64,000 nt of DNA from Psychromarinibacter sediminicola (GTDB lineage: Bacteria; Pseudomonadota; Alphaproteobacteria; Rhodobacterales; Rhodobacteraceae). The translations under genes were made by a program, and so were the position numbers. The notes under the pieces were generated by a model that ran no database searches, was not told where the DNA came from, and saw only the letters and a list, made by a program, of their open reading frames with translations. Shown here piece by piece: positions 51,367 through 60,831 of the stretch (positions are counted from its first letter, which is position 1; each line of letters opens with the position of its first letter). Location: positions 21,214-85,213 of the forward strand of contig NZ_JARGYC010000011.1 in assembly GCF_029168335.1 (NCBI RefSeq). The letters are read 5' to 3'.

Positions 51367-52842
51367 ATGTTCGCACGACTCACGACCACCGCGGCCGTTC
51401 TGGCGCTGAGCGCCGGCGCCGCTTTCGCCCAGCAGACCGACATCACCATCGGCATGCAGCTGGAGCCGCCCAACCTCGACCCCACCGGCGGCGCGGCGGC
51501 GGCGATCGACGAGGTGGTCTATGCCAACGTCTTCGAGGGGCTCACCCGCTACAATGCCGACGGCTCGATCTCGCCCGCGCTGGCCGAAACCTGGGACGTC
51601 TCCGAGGACGGGCTGACCTATACCTTCCACCTGCGCGACGGGGTGACGTTCCACGACGGCACCACGATGGACGCCGAGGACGTGAAGTTCTCGCTCGACC
51701 GCGCCCGCGCCGAGGATTCGACGAACGCGCAAAAGGCGCTCTTCGCCGGGATCGACACGGTCGAGGTGGTCGACCCGCTGACCGTCGAGGTCACGCTTTC
51801 GGCGCCGAACTCGGCCTTCCCGACCAACATGGCCTGGGGCGACGCGGTGATCGTGGCGCCCGAAACCGCCGCCGACGCCGCCACCAACCCCGTCGGCACC
51901 GGCCCGTTCATGTTCGACGAATGGGTCAAGGGCGACCGGGTGGAGCTCGTGGCCTATTCCGACTACTGGGGCGAGGCGCCGGCGCTCGACAGCGCGACCT
52001 TCAAGTTCATCTCCGACCCCACGGCGGCCTTCGCCGCGATGATGGCCGGCGACATCGACGCCTTCCCGGTCTATCCCGCCCCCGAGACGCTGGCGCAGTT
52101 CGAGGCCGACCCGCGCTTCGAGGTGATCGTCGGCTCCACCGAGGGCGAGACGATCCTGGCGATGAACAACGCCGACGAGGTGCTGTCGGACGTGCGTGTC
52201 CGCGAGGCCATCGCCCACGCCATCGACCGGCAGGAGATCATCGACGGCGCCATGTTCGGCTATGGCACGCCCATCGGCACCCATTTCGCGCCGCACTACC
52301 CCTTCTACGTGGACCTGACCGACCAGTCCGACCACGACCCGGAAGAAGCGCGCGCGCTGCTGGACGAAGCGGGCCACGGCGACGGCCTGACCCTGTCGCT
52401 GAAGCTGCCGCCGCCGACCTATGCCCGCCGCGGCGGCGAGATCATCGCGGCGCAACTGCGCGAGGTCGGGATCGACACCGAGATCGAGAACCTCGAATGG
52501 GCGCAATGGCTGGAACAGGTGTTCCGCGGCAAGGATTTCGACCTGACCATCGTCAGCCATACCGAGCCGATGGACATCAACATCTACGCCCGGCCGGATT
52601 ACTATTTCCAGTACGACAACCCGGAGTTCCAGGCGCTGATGGACGAGATCGCGCTGGCCACCGACGAGGAAGAGCGCGCGGCGCTCTTCGAGCAGGCGCA
52701 GCGCATGATCGCCGATGACTACGTCAACGGCTTCCTGTTCCAGCTGGCCCGCACCGGCGTCGCGAACGCCAATATCGAGGGGCTGTGGGAGAACGCGCCC
52801 ACCCAGGCCAACGACCTGACCGGCGTGCGCTGGACTCAGTAG
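51367..52842 (+). CDS. ABC transporter substrate-binding protein, peptide type (family 5), second system
   Basis: 491 residues from ATG at 51367 with signal peptide ending AFA (about 21). PPNLDPTGGAAAAID, AETWDVSEDGLTYTFHLRDGVTFHDG, NPVGTGPFMFDEW and VRVREAIAHAIDRQ are family-5 signatures. It belongs to the periplasm and feeds the permeases encoded at 52954-54716. Distinct from the 11938 protein. A hairpin (52858-52880) follows the stop, as in the first ABC operon. Confidence 0.92.
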   Translation: MFARLTTTAAVLALSAGAAFAQQTDITIGMQLEPPNLDPTGGAAAAIDEVVYANVFEGLTRYNADGSISPALAETWDVSEDGLTYTFHLRDGVTFHDGTTMDAEDVKFSLDRARAEDSTNAQKALFAGIDTVEVVDPLTVEVTLSAPNSAFPTNMAWGDAVIVAPETAADAATNPVGTGPFMFDEWVKGDRVELVAYSDYWGEAPALDSATFKFISDPTAAFAAMMAGDIDAFPVYPAPETLAQFEADPRFEVIVGSTEGETILAMNNADEVLSDVRVREAIAHAIDRQEIIDGAMFGYGTPIGTHFAPHYPFYVDLTDQSDHDPEEARALLDEAGHGDGLTLSLKLPPPTYARRGGEIIAAQLREVGIDTEIENLEWAQWLEQVFRGKDFDLTIVSHTEPMDINIYARPDYYFQYDNPEFQALMDEIALATDEEERAALFEQAQRMIADDYVNGFLFQLARTGVANANIEGLWENAPTQANDLTGVRWTQ

Positions 52843-52857
52843 CCGCCCCCTCCCTGA

Positions 52858-52880
52858 CCCTCCCCCTGCCAGGGGGAGGG
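52858..52880 (+). other. mRNA hairpin after second binding-protein gene
   Basis: CCCTCCCCCTG and CAGGGGGAGGG are exact complements meeting at one base, so the real loop must be a few bases wider. No T-tract follows. Same position relative to the binding-protein stop as the hairpin at 13450-13482. Confidence 0.5.
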
Positions 52881-52953
52881 GACCGCGGCGCGTCGGGACG
52901 GCCGGCGCGGTCGCCCCTTTCCCGAAGCCCGCACCTCGCCTAACGTCGCCCCT

Positions 52954-53901
52954 ATGCTGCGCTTCTTTCTCTCGCGCCTCCTGTCGCTCGTGCTCAGCCT
53001 CGCCGTCGCGAGCCTGGTGATCTTCACGGTGATCGAGGTGATCCCCGGCGACCCGGCGGCCTTCATGCTGGGCCTCAACGCCGAGCCCGAGGCGGTCGCG
53101 GCGCTGCGGGCCGAGCTGGGGCTGCAGGGCGGCTATATCGACCGCTACCTCGGCTGGATCGGCGGGCTTCTGGCGGGGGATTTCGGCACGTCCTACACCT
53201 ATCGCGTGCCAGTGGCCGAACTGGTGGCGGCGCGGCTCTGGGTGTCGCTGCCGCTGACGCTCTACGCGCTGGCGCTGTCGACGCTGATCGCGATCCCCGT
53301 CGGCGTGGTGGCCGCGGCCCGGCGCGGCGGGGCGGCGGATTACGGCATCATGGGCGCCACCCAGCTCGGCATCGCGGTGCCGAACTTCTGGTTCGCCATG
53401 CTCCTGGTGCTGGTCTTCGCGATCAAGCTCGCCTGGTTTCCCTCGGGCGGCTTCCCGGGCTGGGACCAGGGGCTCTGGCCCAACCTCAAGGCGCTGACGC
53501 TGCCGGCCATCGCGCTCGCGCTGCCGCAGGCGTCGATCCTCGCGCGTGTCATGCGCTCGTCTCTGCTCGAGACACTCGGCCAGGACTATATCCGCACCGC
53601 GCGTGCCAAGGGCCTGTCGCGGCAGGCGGCGGTGCTGAAACACGCGCTGCGCAACGCGCTGATCCCGGTGATGACGATCCTCGGGCTGCAGTTCTCCTTC
53701 CTGCTGGCCGGCGCGATCATCATCGAGAACGTGTTCTTCCTGCCCGGCCTCGGCCGGCTGATCTTCCAGGGCATCACCCAGCGCGACCTGATCGTCGTGG
53801 AATCGGTGGTGATGCTTCTGGTCTTCGCGGTGATCCTCGTCACCTTCCTCGTCGATCTCGCCTATGCGGCCGTCGACCCCCGGCTGAGGCGCGCGCGATG
53901 A
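52954..53901 (+). CDS. ABC transporter permease, DppB type (second system)
   Basis: 315 residues, six membrane segments. First segment LLSLVLSLAVASLVIFTVIE, then the periplasmic loop with VIPGDPAAFMLG, and the coupling motif YIRTARAKGLSRQAAVLKHALRNALIP. Forms the channel with the DppC-type partner whose start overlaps its stop by four bases. Confidence 0.92.
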   Translation: MLRFFLSRLLSLVLSLAVASLVIFTVIEVIPGDPAAFMLGLNAEPEAVAALRAELGLQGGYIDRYLGWIGGLLAGDFGTSYTYRVPVAELVAARLWVSLPLTLYALALSTLIAIPVGVVAAARRGGAADYGIMGATQLGIAVPNFWFAMLLVLVFAIKLAWFPSGGFPGWDQGLWPNLKALTLPAIALALPQASILARVMRSSLLETLGQDYIRTARAKGLSRQAAVLKHALRNALIPVMTILGLQFSFLLAGAIIIENVFFLPGLGRLIFQGITQRDLIVVESVVMLLVFAVILVTFLVDLAYAAVDPRLRRAR

Positions 53902-54716
53902 AGCTGCCCGGCCAGCTCTACGTGGGCGCCGCTCTGTCGGTCGTGTTCATCGCCGCCGCGCTCCTGTCGCTCGGCTGGGTGCCCTACTCGGTCGAGGGGA
54001 TGAACATCGCCGAGCGGATGCAGGGCCCGTCCGCGGCCTACTGGCTCGGCACCGACCAGTTCGGCCGCGACATGCTGTCGATGCTGATGGTGGGTGCGCG
54101 CACCTCGATCGCCGTGGCCATCGTCGCGGTCGGCATCGGCATGGCGGTGGGCGTGCCGCTGGGCCTTCTGGCGGCGGCGAACCGCGGCGGCCTGGTGGAC
54201 GAGATCGTCATGCGCGGCAACGACCTGGTCTTCGCCTTCCCGTCGCTCGTGATCGCCATCCTGATCACCGCCGTCTTCGGCCCCTCGGCGCTGAACGCGA
54301 TCCTCGCCATCGGCATCTTCAACATCCCCGTCTTCGCCCGCGTCACCCGCGGCGGCGCCCTGTCGCTCTGGACGCTCGACTATGTCCTGGCCGCCCGCGT
54401 CTCGGGCAAGGGCAAGATCCGCATCTCTGCCGAGCATATCCTGCCCAACATCGCCAACCTGCTGATCGTGCAGGGCACCATCCAGTTCTCGCTCGGTATC
54501 CTCGCCGAGGCCGGCCTGTCCTATGTCGGGCTCGGCGCGCAGCCGCCCACGCCCTCCTGGGGCCGGATGCTGGCGGAAAGCCAGACGCTGATCTCGCTCG
54601 CCCCGCATATCGCCATCTTCCCCGGCCTCGCCATCGTGTTGACGGTGCTCGGGCTGAACCTGATGGGCGACGGCCTGCGCGATCTGCTCGACCCCCGCCT
54701 GAGGCGCGTCGCATGA
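53898..54716 (+). CDS. ABC transporter permease, DppC type (second system)
   Basis: 272 residues; one N-terminal segment then the five-segment core. WLGTDQFGRDMLSMLMVGAR and the coupling segment YVLAARVSGKGKIRISAEHILPN are typical of DppC. ATGA overlap with DppB-type gene. A 19-bp inverted repeat separates it from the ATPase gene. Confidence 0.92.
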   Translation: MKLPGQLYVGAALSVVFIAAALLSLGWVPYSVEGMNIAERMQGPSAAYWLGTDQFGRDMLSMLMVGARTSIAVAIVAVGIGMAVGVPLGLLAAANRGGLVDEIVMRGNDLVFAFPSLVIAILITAVFGPSALNAILAIGIFNIPVFARVTRGGALSLWTLDYVLAARVSGKGKIRISAEHILPNIANLLIVQGTIQFSLGILAEAGLSYVGLGAQPPTPSWGRMLAESQTLISLAPHIAIFPGLAIVLTVLGLNLMGDGLRDLLDPRLRRVA

Positions 54717-54732
54717 GGCTTCATCCTGGCGA

Positions 54733-54802
54733 AAATACGCCCGCCGGAGGCTTGAAGACTCCTGTCGCGCCATCGGTTTTCATGCCTCCGGCGGGCGTAT
54801 TT
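54733..54802. repeat. 19-bp perfect inverted repeat within the ABC operon
   Basis: AAATACGCCCGCCGGAGGC (54733-54751) pairs exactly with 54784-54802, leaving a 32-base spacer. It sits between permease and ATPase genes on the same transcript. The outer context (CTGGCGAAAATACGCCC) resembles an intergenic repeat I recall from Rhodobacteraceae genomes, though I cannot check this. Confidence 0.8.
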
Positions 54803-54825
54803 GGAACGAGAAGAAGGACGGTTCC

Positions 54826-56403
54826 GTGCTGAGCGTCGAGGGCCTGTCGCTGTCGATCCGCGGCGCGCCGGTGCTGTCGGAGGTCTCCTTCGAGGTGCGG
54901 CCGGGCGAGGTGTTCGGGCTGGTCGGCGAGAGCGGCTCGGGCAAGTCGATGACGGCGCTGTCGGTGATGCGGCTGGAGCCGCGCGGCGCCGAGGTGACGG
55001 GCCGCGTCGTCTTCGAGGGGCGCGAATTGCTGCGCGAGCCGGAGCGGCGGATGAACGCGCTTCGGGGCCGCGAGGTCGGCATGATCTTTCAGGAGCCGAT
55101 GACGGCGCTGAACCCGGTGCAGACCATCGGCGCCCAGGTGGCCGAGACGCTGCTGGTCCACGGCGCGACGGACCGGGCCGGGGCGCGCGCGGCGGCGGAG
55201 GCGCGGCTGGCGCGGGTCGGGTTGCCGCCGGAGCGCTGCCCGCTGTCGCGCTATCCGCACGAGCTGTCGGGCGGGCAGCGGCAGCGGGTCTGCATCGCGA
55301 TGGCGGTGGCGCTGCGGCCGAAGCTGTTGATCGCGGACGAGCCGACGACGGCGCTGGACGTGACGACGCAGGCGCAGATCCTCGACCTGGTCCGCGGGCT
55401 GGTGGCCGAGGAGGGGATGTCGCTGATGCTGATCACCCACGACCTCGCCGTGGTATCGGGCATGGCCGACCGGGTCGCGGTGATGAAGGACGGCCGCATC
55501 GTCGAGCAGGATGCGACCGAGCGGCTGTTCCGGGGGCGGAGCCATCCCTATACGGAGAAGCTCTTCTCGGACAGCGCCCATGTGCCCGACCGCGAGCCGC
55601 ATATCCGGCGGGCGCCGGTGCTGGAGGTGGTGGGGCTCGTCCGGGAATATCCGGGGCCGCGGAAGGGGCTCATCGCGCGGCACGCGGCGGTGCGGGCGGT
55701 GGACGGGGTGGACCTGACGGTGCATGCGGGCGAGAGCGTGGGGCTCGTGGGCGAGTCGGGCTGCGGAAAGTCGACGCTGACCCGGGCGATCCTGGGGCTG
55801 GAGGGGCTGCAGGGCGGCGCCGTCCGGCTGGAAGGGGCGCCGGTGGTGGCGCCGCATGTGGGCCCCGAGGTGCGGCGGCGGATGCAGGTCGTCTTTCAGG
55901 ATCCCTACGGCTCGTTCAACCCGCGGCACCGGGTCGACCGGCTGGTGGCGGAGCCGTTCCACCTGGAGCCGGTGCCGGAGGCGGAGCGGCGGGACCGCGT
56001 GGCCGAGGCGCTGGAGGCGGTGGGGCTGAAGGCGGGCGACGGGGCGCGGTTTATCCACGAGTTTTCCGGCGGGCAGCGGCAGCGGATCGCCATCGCGCGG
56101 GCCATCGTGATCCGGCCGTCGCTGGTGATCCTCGACGAGGCGGTCTCGGCGCTGGACGTGTCGATCCGGGCGCGGATCCTGGACCTGCTGGCGGCGCTGC
56201 AGGGGCGGTTCCGGCTGAGCTATCTGTTCATCAGCCACGATCTGTCGGTGGTGCGGGCGATCACCGACCGGGTGCTGGTGATGAAGGCCGGCCGAATCGT
56301 GGAGGAGGGGGCGACGGCGGCCGTGTTCGACGGGCCCGAGCATCCCTACACGAAGGAGCTGATCGCGGCCGTGCCGCGGGTGCCCGAGGGGTGGGTCGCC
56401 TGA
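54826..56403 (+). CDS. Fused double ATPase of peptide-type ABC transporter (second system)
   Basis: 525 residues; start GTG at 54826 after AAGAAGGA. Domain 1: Walker A GESGSGKSM, signature LSGGQRQR, Walker B LLIADEPT. Domain 2: GESGCGKST, FSGGQRQR, LVILDEAVSALD. The DppD/F-type tails SHPYTEKLF and EHPYTKELIAAVP follow each domain. Same architecture as the 15382 protein but only moderately alike, so the two transporters are not a recent duplication. The stop is immediately followed by copy B of the 73-bp repeat. Confidence 0.94.
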   Translation: MLSVEGLSLSIRGAPVLSEVSFEVRPGEVFGLVGESGSGKSMTALSVMRLEPRGAEVTGRVVFEGRELLREPERRMNALRGREVGMIFQEPMTALNPVQTIGAQVAETLLVHGATDRAGARAAAEARLARVGLPPERCPLSRYPHELSGGQRQRVCIAMAVALRPKLLIADEPTTALDVTTQAQILDLVRGLVAEEGMSLMLITHDLAVVSGMADRVAVMKDGRIVEQDATERLFRGRSHPYTEKLFSDSAHVPDREPHIRRAPVLEVVGLVREYPGPRKGLIARHAAVRAVDGVDLTVHAGESVGLVGESGCGKSTLTRAILGLEGLQGGAVRLEGAPVVAPHVGPEVRRRMQVVFQDPYGSFNPRHRVDRLVAEPFHLEPVPEAERRDRVAEALEAVGLKAGDGARFIHEFSGGQRQRIAIARAIVIRPSLVILDEAVSALDVSIRARILDLLAALQGRFRLSYLFISHDLSVVRAITDRVLVMKAGRIVEEGATAAVFDGPEHPYTKELIAAVPRVPEGWVA

Positions 56404-56476
56404 GTGTCCGAGGTTGGACGGGGGATCAAGTGTCTGGGATCGTTGATGATAGCGGTAACTGTCCAGGGTCGGACGC
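56404..56476. repeat. 73-bp intergenic repeat, copy B
   Basis: Starts at the base after the ATPase stop with GTGTCCGAGGTTGGAC and ends GTCCAGGGTCGGACGC; the ends form an imperfect inverted repeat. Centre contains GATCGTTGATGATAGCGGTAAC. Collinear with copies A and C without gaps. Confidence 0.85.
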
Positions 56477-56614
56477 GGACCATGATACCGGATCGGCCGG
56501 GCGCGGGTTCCACATGCCCGGGGGCGCGCGGCCGGCGCTCGCAGCCTGGCAAATCCGAATACGGTGGCCCGCGTCCGGAGCGTGCCTCCGGGGCGCGTCT
56601 GGGTCCGCTTCTGT

Positions 56615-56690
56615 CGGCTCACAGAGAGAAAGGTATATACATAAGATATAGTCGTGTTATACCGCCTCCCCATGGCCGGACCGGGTCCGG
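56615..56690 (+). promoter_or_regulatory. AT-rich promoter region and palindrome upstream of the Lys-rich small gene
   Basis: 56618-56662 is a sharp AT-rich island (GTATATACATAAGATATAG) in GC-rich DNA, the likely promoter. CCGGACC-G-GGTCCGG (56676-56690) is a perfect palindrome just upstream of the ribosome-binding site GGAGGTG, so it could be an operator or a leader hairpin that affects translation. Confidence 0.5.
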
Positions 56691-56712
56691 TGACAACCAT
56701 GGAGGTGGCACT

Positions 56713-56832
56713 ATGTCGAAGAAGAGCAAGATCAAGGATCTCAAGCGCGAAGTGAAATCCCGCAAGGGCAAGATCGCGCGCCAGGAGGCCAAGCTGAAGA
56801 AGGCGAAAAAGGCCCTGAAGAAAGCCGCCTGA
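56713..56832 (+). CDS. Small Lys/Ala-rich basic protein (39 residues)
   Basis: Starts ATG 56713 after an excellent GGAGGTG site. The sequence opens MSKKSKIKDLKREVKSRKGK and ends KKAKKALKKAA: almost half Lys/Arg, no hydrophobic stretch, and predicted to be one amphipathic helix. No family recognised. It is followed 65 bases later by a helix-hairpin-helix protein whose C-terminal tail has the same KKAKKA composition, so both may bind nucleic acid, perhaps as nucleoid or polyanion-binding proteins. The strong ribosome-binding site and AT-rich promoter argue that it is a real gene. Confidence 0.7.
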   Translation: MSKKSKIKDLKREVKSRKGKIARQEAKLKKAKKALKKAA

Positions 56833-56897
56833 CCCGTCCCACTCACGGAAGCCGGGGCGGGCCTGCGGCCCGTCCCGAAAACGAGGAGGAGCCCCCA

Positions 56898-57638
56898 ATG
56901 ACCAAACTGACGGACGTTCCGGGCGTCGGGCAGTCGCTCGCCCGCGCGCTGCAAGACGCGGGGATCGAGGATGCCGAGGCGATGGCCAAGGCTGGCGAGG
57001 CCGGGCTGATGGCCGTGCCGGGCATCGGGCGCGCCCGCGCCACGACCCTGGCCGCCGCGGCGACCGCGACCATCGCCGGCGCGCAGCCCAGCGCCCCTGC
57101 GCGCAGCGCGACGCGCGGTCCGACCGCTCCGCCCCCGGCCGCGGCGGTCCCCGAAGGCGAGGATGCCGCAGACGGACCGGAATGGACGACGGAGGAACGC
57201 GCCTCGACCCTGACGGTCGTGCGCACGGCGCCGCGACCCGCGACGAAGCCCAAAGCCGCGGCCGTGGCCGCGGCCGGTGCGGACGAGATGACGCCCGCCC
57301 GGAGGGCCGCGGATGGCGCGGCCAAGGCGGCAAAGCAGGCGAAGGCGGAGCGGAAGGCGGCCGAGGCCGCGGCCGCGAAAGAGGCGAAGAAGGCCGCGAA
57401 TGCCGCCGCCAAGGCCGCCCGAAAGGCGAAGAAGGCCGCGAAGGCCGAGGCGACGGCGGCGAAGAAGGCCAAGAAGGCCGCCAAGGCCCAGAGCCAGGCC
57501 AAGGCGCAGAAGAAGGCCGCCAAGGAGGCCAAGGCCGCCAAGGCGCGCAAGAAGGCCGCCGTCGAGCGGGCGGACAAGGCGGTGAAGACGGCCAAGGCGA
57601 AAAAGGTCAAGGCGAAGAAGGCAAAGAAGGCCGCATAG
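56898..57638 (+). CDS. Helix-hairpin-helix protein with histone H1-like Lys/Ala-rich tail
   Basis: 246 residues in three parts: an N-terminal double helix-hairpin-helix (about 1-60) with PGVG at 8-11 and PGIG at 41-44, the non-sequence-specific DNA-backbone-binding motif; a Pro/acidic linker (about 61-130); and a tail (about 131-246) made of repeated AAKAAKKAKKAAK units like eukaryotic H1 or bacterial AlgP/HctB tails. GAGGAGG precedes the ATG. It probably coats or condenses DNA or RNA. Repeated codons in the tail make it prone to slippage and length variation. Confidence 0.8.
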   Translation: MTKLTDVPGVGQSLARALQDAGIEDAEAMAKAGEAGLMAVPGIGRARATTLAAAATATIAGAQPSAPARSATRGPTAPPPAAAVPEGEDAADGPEWTTEERASTLTVVRTAPRPATKPKAAAVAAAGADEMTPARRAADGAAKAAKQAKAERKAAEAAAAKEAKKAANAAAKAARKAKKAAKAEATAAKKAKKAAKAQSQAKAQKKAAKEAKAAKARKKAAVERADKAVKTAKAKKVKAKKAKKAA

Positions 57639-57710
57639 GGCGGCGGCTTCCCGTAAGGGCCGATTTGCGGTATCCTGCCGGGCAAAAGAGCCGACACCCG
57701 AGGCAGGCCA

Positions 57711-58208
57711 ATGATCCGGACACTCGCCCTGGCAGGGGGCATCGCGGGCGCCGTGGCGCTGTCGCAGTTCCCCGAGTTTTCCCAGCAATACCTGCAGCGC
57801 CTGTCGGGCGCGGTCGACGAGTTGCGTGCCATCGTGCTCGACTTCGACGCGACGGCGGCGCGTGCCGGGATGACGCGCGAGGAGGCGCTGGCGGATCTGT
57901 CCGGCTCGGCCTTCCAGTCGGAGCTGCAGGCGACGCTGGCGGGGCGGATCACCCGCTACGAGGATCTTGCGGCGGATTACGCGGCGCTGCGCGAGGCCGA
58001 GCCGCTGCAGCGGCTGGCCCAGGTGCATCGCTTTGCCGATGCCGACCTGGCGCGGCGGACATGGGCCGATTTCCGTCCGGCGGTGCCGGTGACGGCGGAC
58101 GGGATGCTGTTCGCCGGGATCGGCTTCGGGGCCGGGTGGCTCGGCGTGGCGCTGCTGCTGGGCCTGGCGGGGCGGGCGCTCCGGCGGCGGCGGGCGGTTT
58201 CGGCGTGA
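57711..58208 (+). CDS. DUF2937 family membrane protein
   Basis: 165 residues. An N-terminal hydrophobic segment, the block SQFPEFSQQYLQRLSGAVDEL, a helical middle and a C-terminal membrane segment (about 130-153) followed by RRRR. This fits DUF2937, a small alphaproteobacterial membrane family of unknown function. Preceded by GAGGCAGG. It lies between the H1-like gene and the lipoprotein release genes. Confidence 0.8.
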   Translation: MIRTLALAGGIAGAVALSQFPEFSQQYLQRLSGAVDELRAIVLDFDATAARAGMTREEALADLSGSAFQSELQATLAGRITRYEDLAADYAALREAEPLQRLAQVHRFADADLARRTWADFRPAVPVTADGMLFAGIGFGAGWLGVALLLGLAGRALRRRRAVSA

Positions 58209-58392
58209 GCGTCGAGCCGGCGGGGGAGGCCGCGCCGGAGGGAGCGCGGGCACGGGGCTGAGGGCGCGGTGTCATCCCGCCGGGGCCGGCAAGCCACGCG
58301 ATGCGGCGCCGTGCCGCCGGGACCGGCGCCTTCCCGGCCCGCACCGCCGCATCCGCTTGACGCGCCCGACCGTTGCGGTATGGCTCGCCTCC

Positions 58393-59667
58393 ATGGCTCT
58401 GTTCTCCCGTTTCGAATGGATGATCGCGTGGCGCTACCTGCGGGCCCGGCGGGCCGAGGGCGGCGTCAGCGTCATGACCTGGATCAGCCTGATCGGCATC
58501 ACGCTGGCCGTCTTCGCGCTGATCGCCACGCTGTCGGTGCGCGCGGGCTTCCGAGCGGAGTTCGTCGACACGATCCTGGGCGCCAACGCGCATTCCACCG
58601 TCTATTCCAGCGTCTACGTCACCGAGACCGGGCAGACCACCCGCGCCATCGAGGATTACGAGGCGCTGGCCGAGCGGATCGCGGAGATCCCTGGCGTCAC
58701 CCGCGCCGCCCCCCTGGTCAAGGGGCAGGTGATGGCCAACCTGCGCGCCAACAACGCCGGCGTCGAGGTGTTCGGCATCCGGCTGGAGGATCTGAAGGGC
58801 CTGCCGCGCATCGCCGATCGCGAGACCTCCTCGGGCGACATCGACCGCTTTTCGGAAGGCATCGCCATTGGCTCCGGCGTGGCGCGCGAGCTGGCGGTGT
58901 CGGTGGGCGACACGATCAAGCTGATCTCGCCCAACGGGGTGCAGACGGCGTTCGGCACCTCGCCCCGGATCAACGCCTACGAGGTGGTCTATATCTTCAG
59001 CGCGGGGCGCTACGACATCGACCGGACGCGCGTCTACCTGCCTTTCGCCGAGGCGCAGAGCTTCTTCAACAAGGAGGGCGCGGCCGACGAGATCGAGGTG
59101 ATGGTCGAGGAGCCCGAGGAGATCGAGCGCTATACGCCGGCGCTGCTGGACGCCGCGGGCGAGCGGGGGCTGATCTGGACCTGGCGGGATTCGGCGGGGT
59201 CGTTCCTGCGGGCGCTGGACGTGGAGGACAACGTGATGTTCATCATCCTGTCGATCCTGGTGCTGATCGCGGCGATGAACATCATCTCGGGGCTGATCAT
59301 GCTGGTGAAGAACAAGGGGCGCGATATCGGGATCTTGCGCACCGTCGGGCTGACCGAGGGGTCGATCCTGCGGGTTTTCTTTCTGTGCGGGGCGTCGGTG
59401 GGGCTGATCGGCACGGCGGCGGGCGTCGTGCTGGGCTGTCTCTTCGCGATCTATATCGACCCGATCTTTTCCTTCGTGAACTACGTCATGGGCGGCGGGG
59501 TCTGGGATCCGTCGATCCGGGGGATCTACAACCTGCCGGCGAAGCTGGAGTTCTGGGACGTGATGTCGGCGGTGGTTTTGTCGCTGGGGCTGTCCTTCGT
59601 GGTTACGATCTTCCCGGCGCGGCGGGCGGCGCGGATGAACCCGGTGGAGGCGTTGCGCTATGAGTGA
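58393..59667 (+). CDS. lolC: Lipoprotein-releasing ABC transporter permease (LolC/LolE)
   Basis: 424 residues from ATG 58393 (a TTG at 58357 is a weaker option). [20 protein letters not shown] is the standard LolC/E opening; one N-terminal membrane segment, a large periplasmic domain (about 45-265) and three C-terminal segments with [23 protein letters not shown]. With LolD it extracts lipoproteins from the inner membrane for delivery by LolA. Alphaproteobacteria usually have a single permease acting as homodimer, as here. Overlaps LolD by eight bases. Confidence 0.92.
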   Translation: MALFSRFEWMIAWRYLRARRAEGGVSVMTWISLIGITLAVFALIATLSVRAGFRAEFVDTILGANAHSTVYSSVYVTETGQTTRAIEDYEALAERIAEIPGVTRAAPLVKGQVMANLRANNAGVEVFGIRLEDLKGLPRIADRETSSGDIDRFSEGIAIGSGVARELAVSVGDTIKLISPNGVQTAFGTSPRINAYEVVYIFSAGRYDIDRTRVYLPFAEAQSFFNKEGAADEIEVMVEEPEEIERYTPALLDAAGERGLIWTWRDSAGSFLRALDVEDNVMFIILSILVLIAAMNIISGLIMLVKNKGRDIGILRTVGLTEGSILRVFFLCGASVGLIGTAAGVVLGCLFAIYIDPIFSFVNYVMGGGVWDPSIRGIYNLPAKLEFWDVMSAVVLSLGLSFVVTIFPARRAARMNPVEALRYE

Positions 59668-60337
59668 GGCGGCGCTGGCGCTTTCGGGGCTGGAGAAGGG
59701 CTATATGCGGGGGCAGCCCGGCGAGGTGATCGTGCTGAAGGGCGCCGAGCTGACGGTGCGGCCGGGCGAGGTCGTGGCGCTGGTGGCGCCGTCGGGGGCG
59801 GGGAAGTCGACGCTTCTGCACATCGCGGGGCTGCTGGACACGCCGGATGCGGGCGAGGTGCGGATCGGCGGCGACCCGATGGGCGGGCTGTCGGACCGGC
59901 GGCGCACGCGGGTCAGGCGGCAGAATGTCGGCTTCGTCTACCAGTTCCACCACCTGCTGCCGGAATTCACGGCGCTGGAGAACATCGTGCTGCCGCAGCT
60001 GGCGAACGGCGTGGGGCAGGCGGCGGCCGAGGCGCGGGCGCGCGACCTTCTGGGCCGTGTCGGCGTGGCGGAGCGGGCCGGTCACCGGCCGGCGGCCTTG
60101 TCGGGCGGCGAGCAGCAGCGGGTGGCCTTCTGCCGGGCGCTGGCGAACGCGCCACAGCTATTGTTGGCGGACGAGCCGACGGGGAACCTGGACCCGGCGA
60201 CCTCGGACGTGGTGTTCGGCGCGATGATGGAGCTGGTGCAGGGCACCGGGCTGGCCGCGCTGATCGCGACGCACAACCTGGAGCTGGCCGCGCGCATGGA
60301 CCGGACGGTGCATCTGGACGCGGGGCGCATCGTCTGA
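59660..60337 (+). CDS. lolD: Lipoprotein-releasing system ATPase LolD
   Basis: 225 residues, single NBD: Walker [10 protein letters not shown], the LolD/MacB-type [18 protein letters not shown] (LolD motif), signature LSGGEQQR, Walker [14 protein letters not shown]. It energises LolC/E. Translation is coupled by overlap with the permease gene. Confidence 0.94.
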   Translation: MSEAALALSGLEKGYMRGQPGEVIVLKGAELTVRPGEVVALVAPSGAGKSTLLHIAGLLDTPDAGEVRIGGDPMGGLSDRRRTRVRRQNVGFVYQFHHLLPEFTALENIVLPQLANGVGQAAAEARARDLLGRVGVAERAGHRPAALSGGEQQRVAFCRALANAPQLLLADEPTGNLDPATSDVVFGAMMELVQGTGLAALIATHNLELAARMDRTVHLDAGRIV

Positions 60338-60410
60338 TCCTGTTGATGTGCGGCGGCGCGGTATGCGCGAGCCGCGACGGTGACGGCAAAACGGAACGGG
60401 GAGACGGCGA

Positions 60411-60806
60411 ATGCGACGGTGGATGATGGCGCTGGGCCTTGCGGTGGCGGGTCCGGCCGCGGCGCAGGAGGTGGATACGGGCGAGGCGCTGTTCCGCGCG
60501 CATTGCGCCGCCTGCCACGGGGTCGACGCCACCGGCAAGGGGCCGCTGGCCGCGATGCTGACGGTGCCGGTGGCGGACCTGACGGTGCTGGCGGCGCGGA
60601 ACGGCGGGGAATTCCCGTTGCTCGACGTGATCCGCACCGTCGACGGACGCTCGATCCTCGCGGCGCATGGCGGGCCGATGCCGGTCTTCGGGCCGATGAC
60701 CGGCGGCGGCAGCGCGGTGGTCGACGGGCCGGAGGGCACGGTGCTGGAAACCACGGGCGACATCGTGAAGATCGCGGAATACCTGGCGACGCTTCAGGCG
60801 GAGTAG
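60411..60806 (+). CDS. Monoheme cytochrome c, soluble periplasmic (paralogue 1)
   Basis: 131 residues; signal peptide ending AAA-QE (about 18), heme site C32-A-A-C35-H36 and likely axial Met in GGPMPVFGPM. The segment VADLTVLAARNGGEFP recurs in the cytochromes at 61081 and 62423. A small class I cytochrome for periplasmic electron transfer. It begins 73 bases after lolD, and a palindrome array follows the stop. Partner not identified. Confidence 0.88.
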   Translation: MRRWMMALGLAVAGPAAAQEVDTGEALFRAHCAACHGVDATGKGPLAAMLTVPVADLTVLAARNGGEFPLLDVIRTVDGRSILAAHGGPMPVFGPMTGGGSAVVDGPEGTVLETTGDIVKIAEYLATLQAE

Positions 60807-60831
60807 GGCGCGGCGGCGGGTGCCGGGGCGG

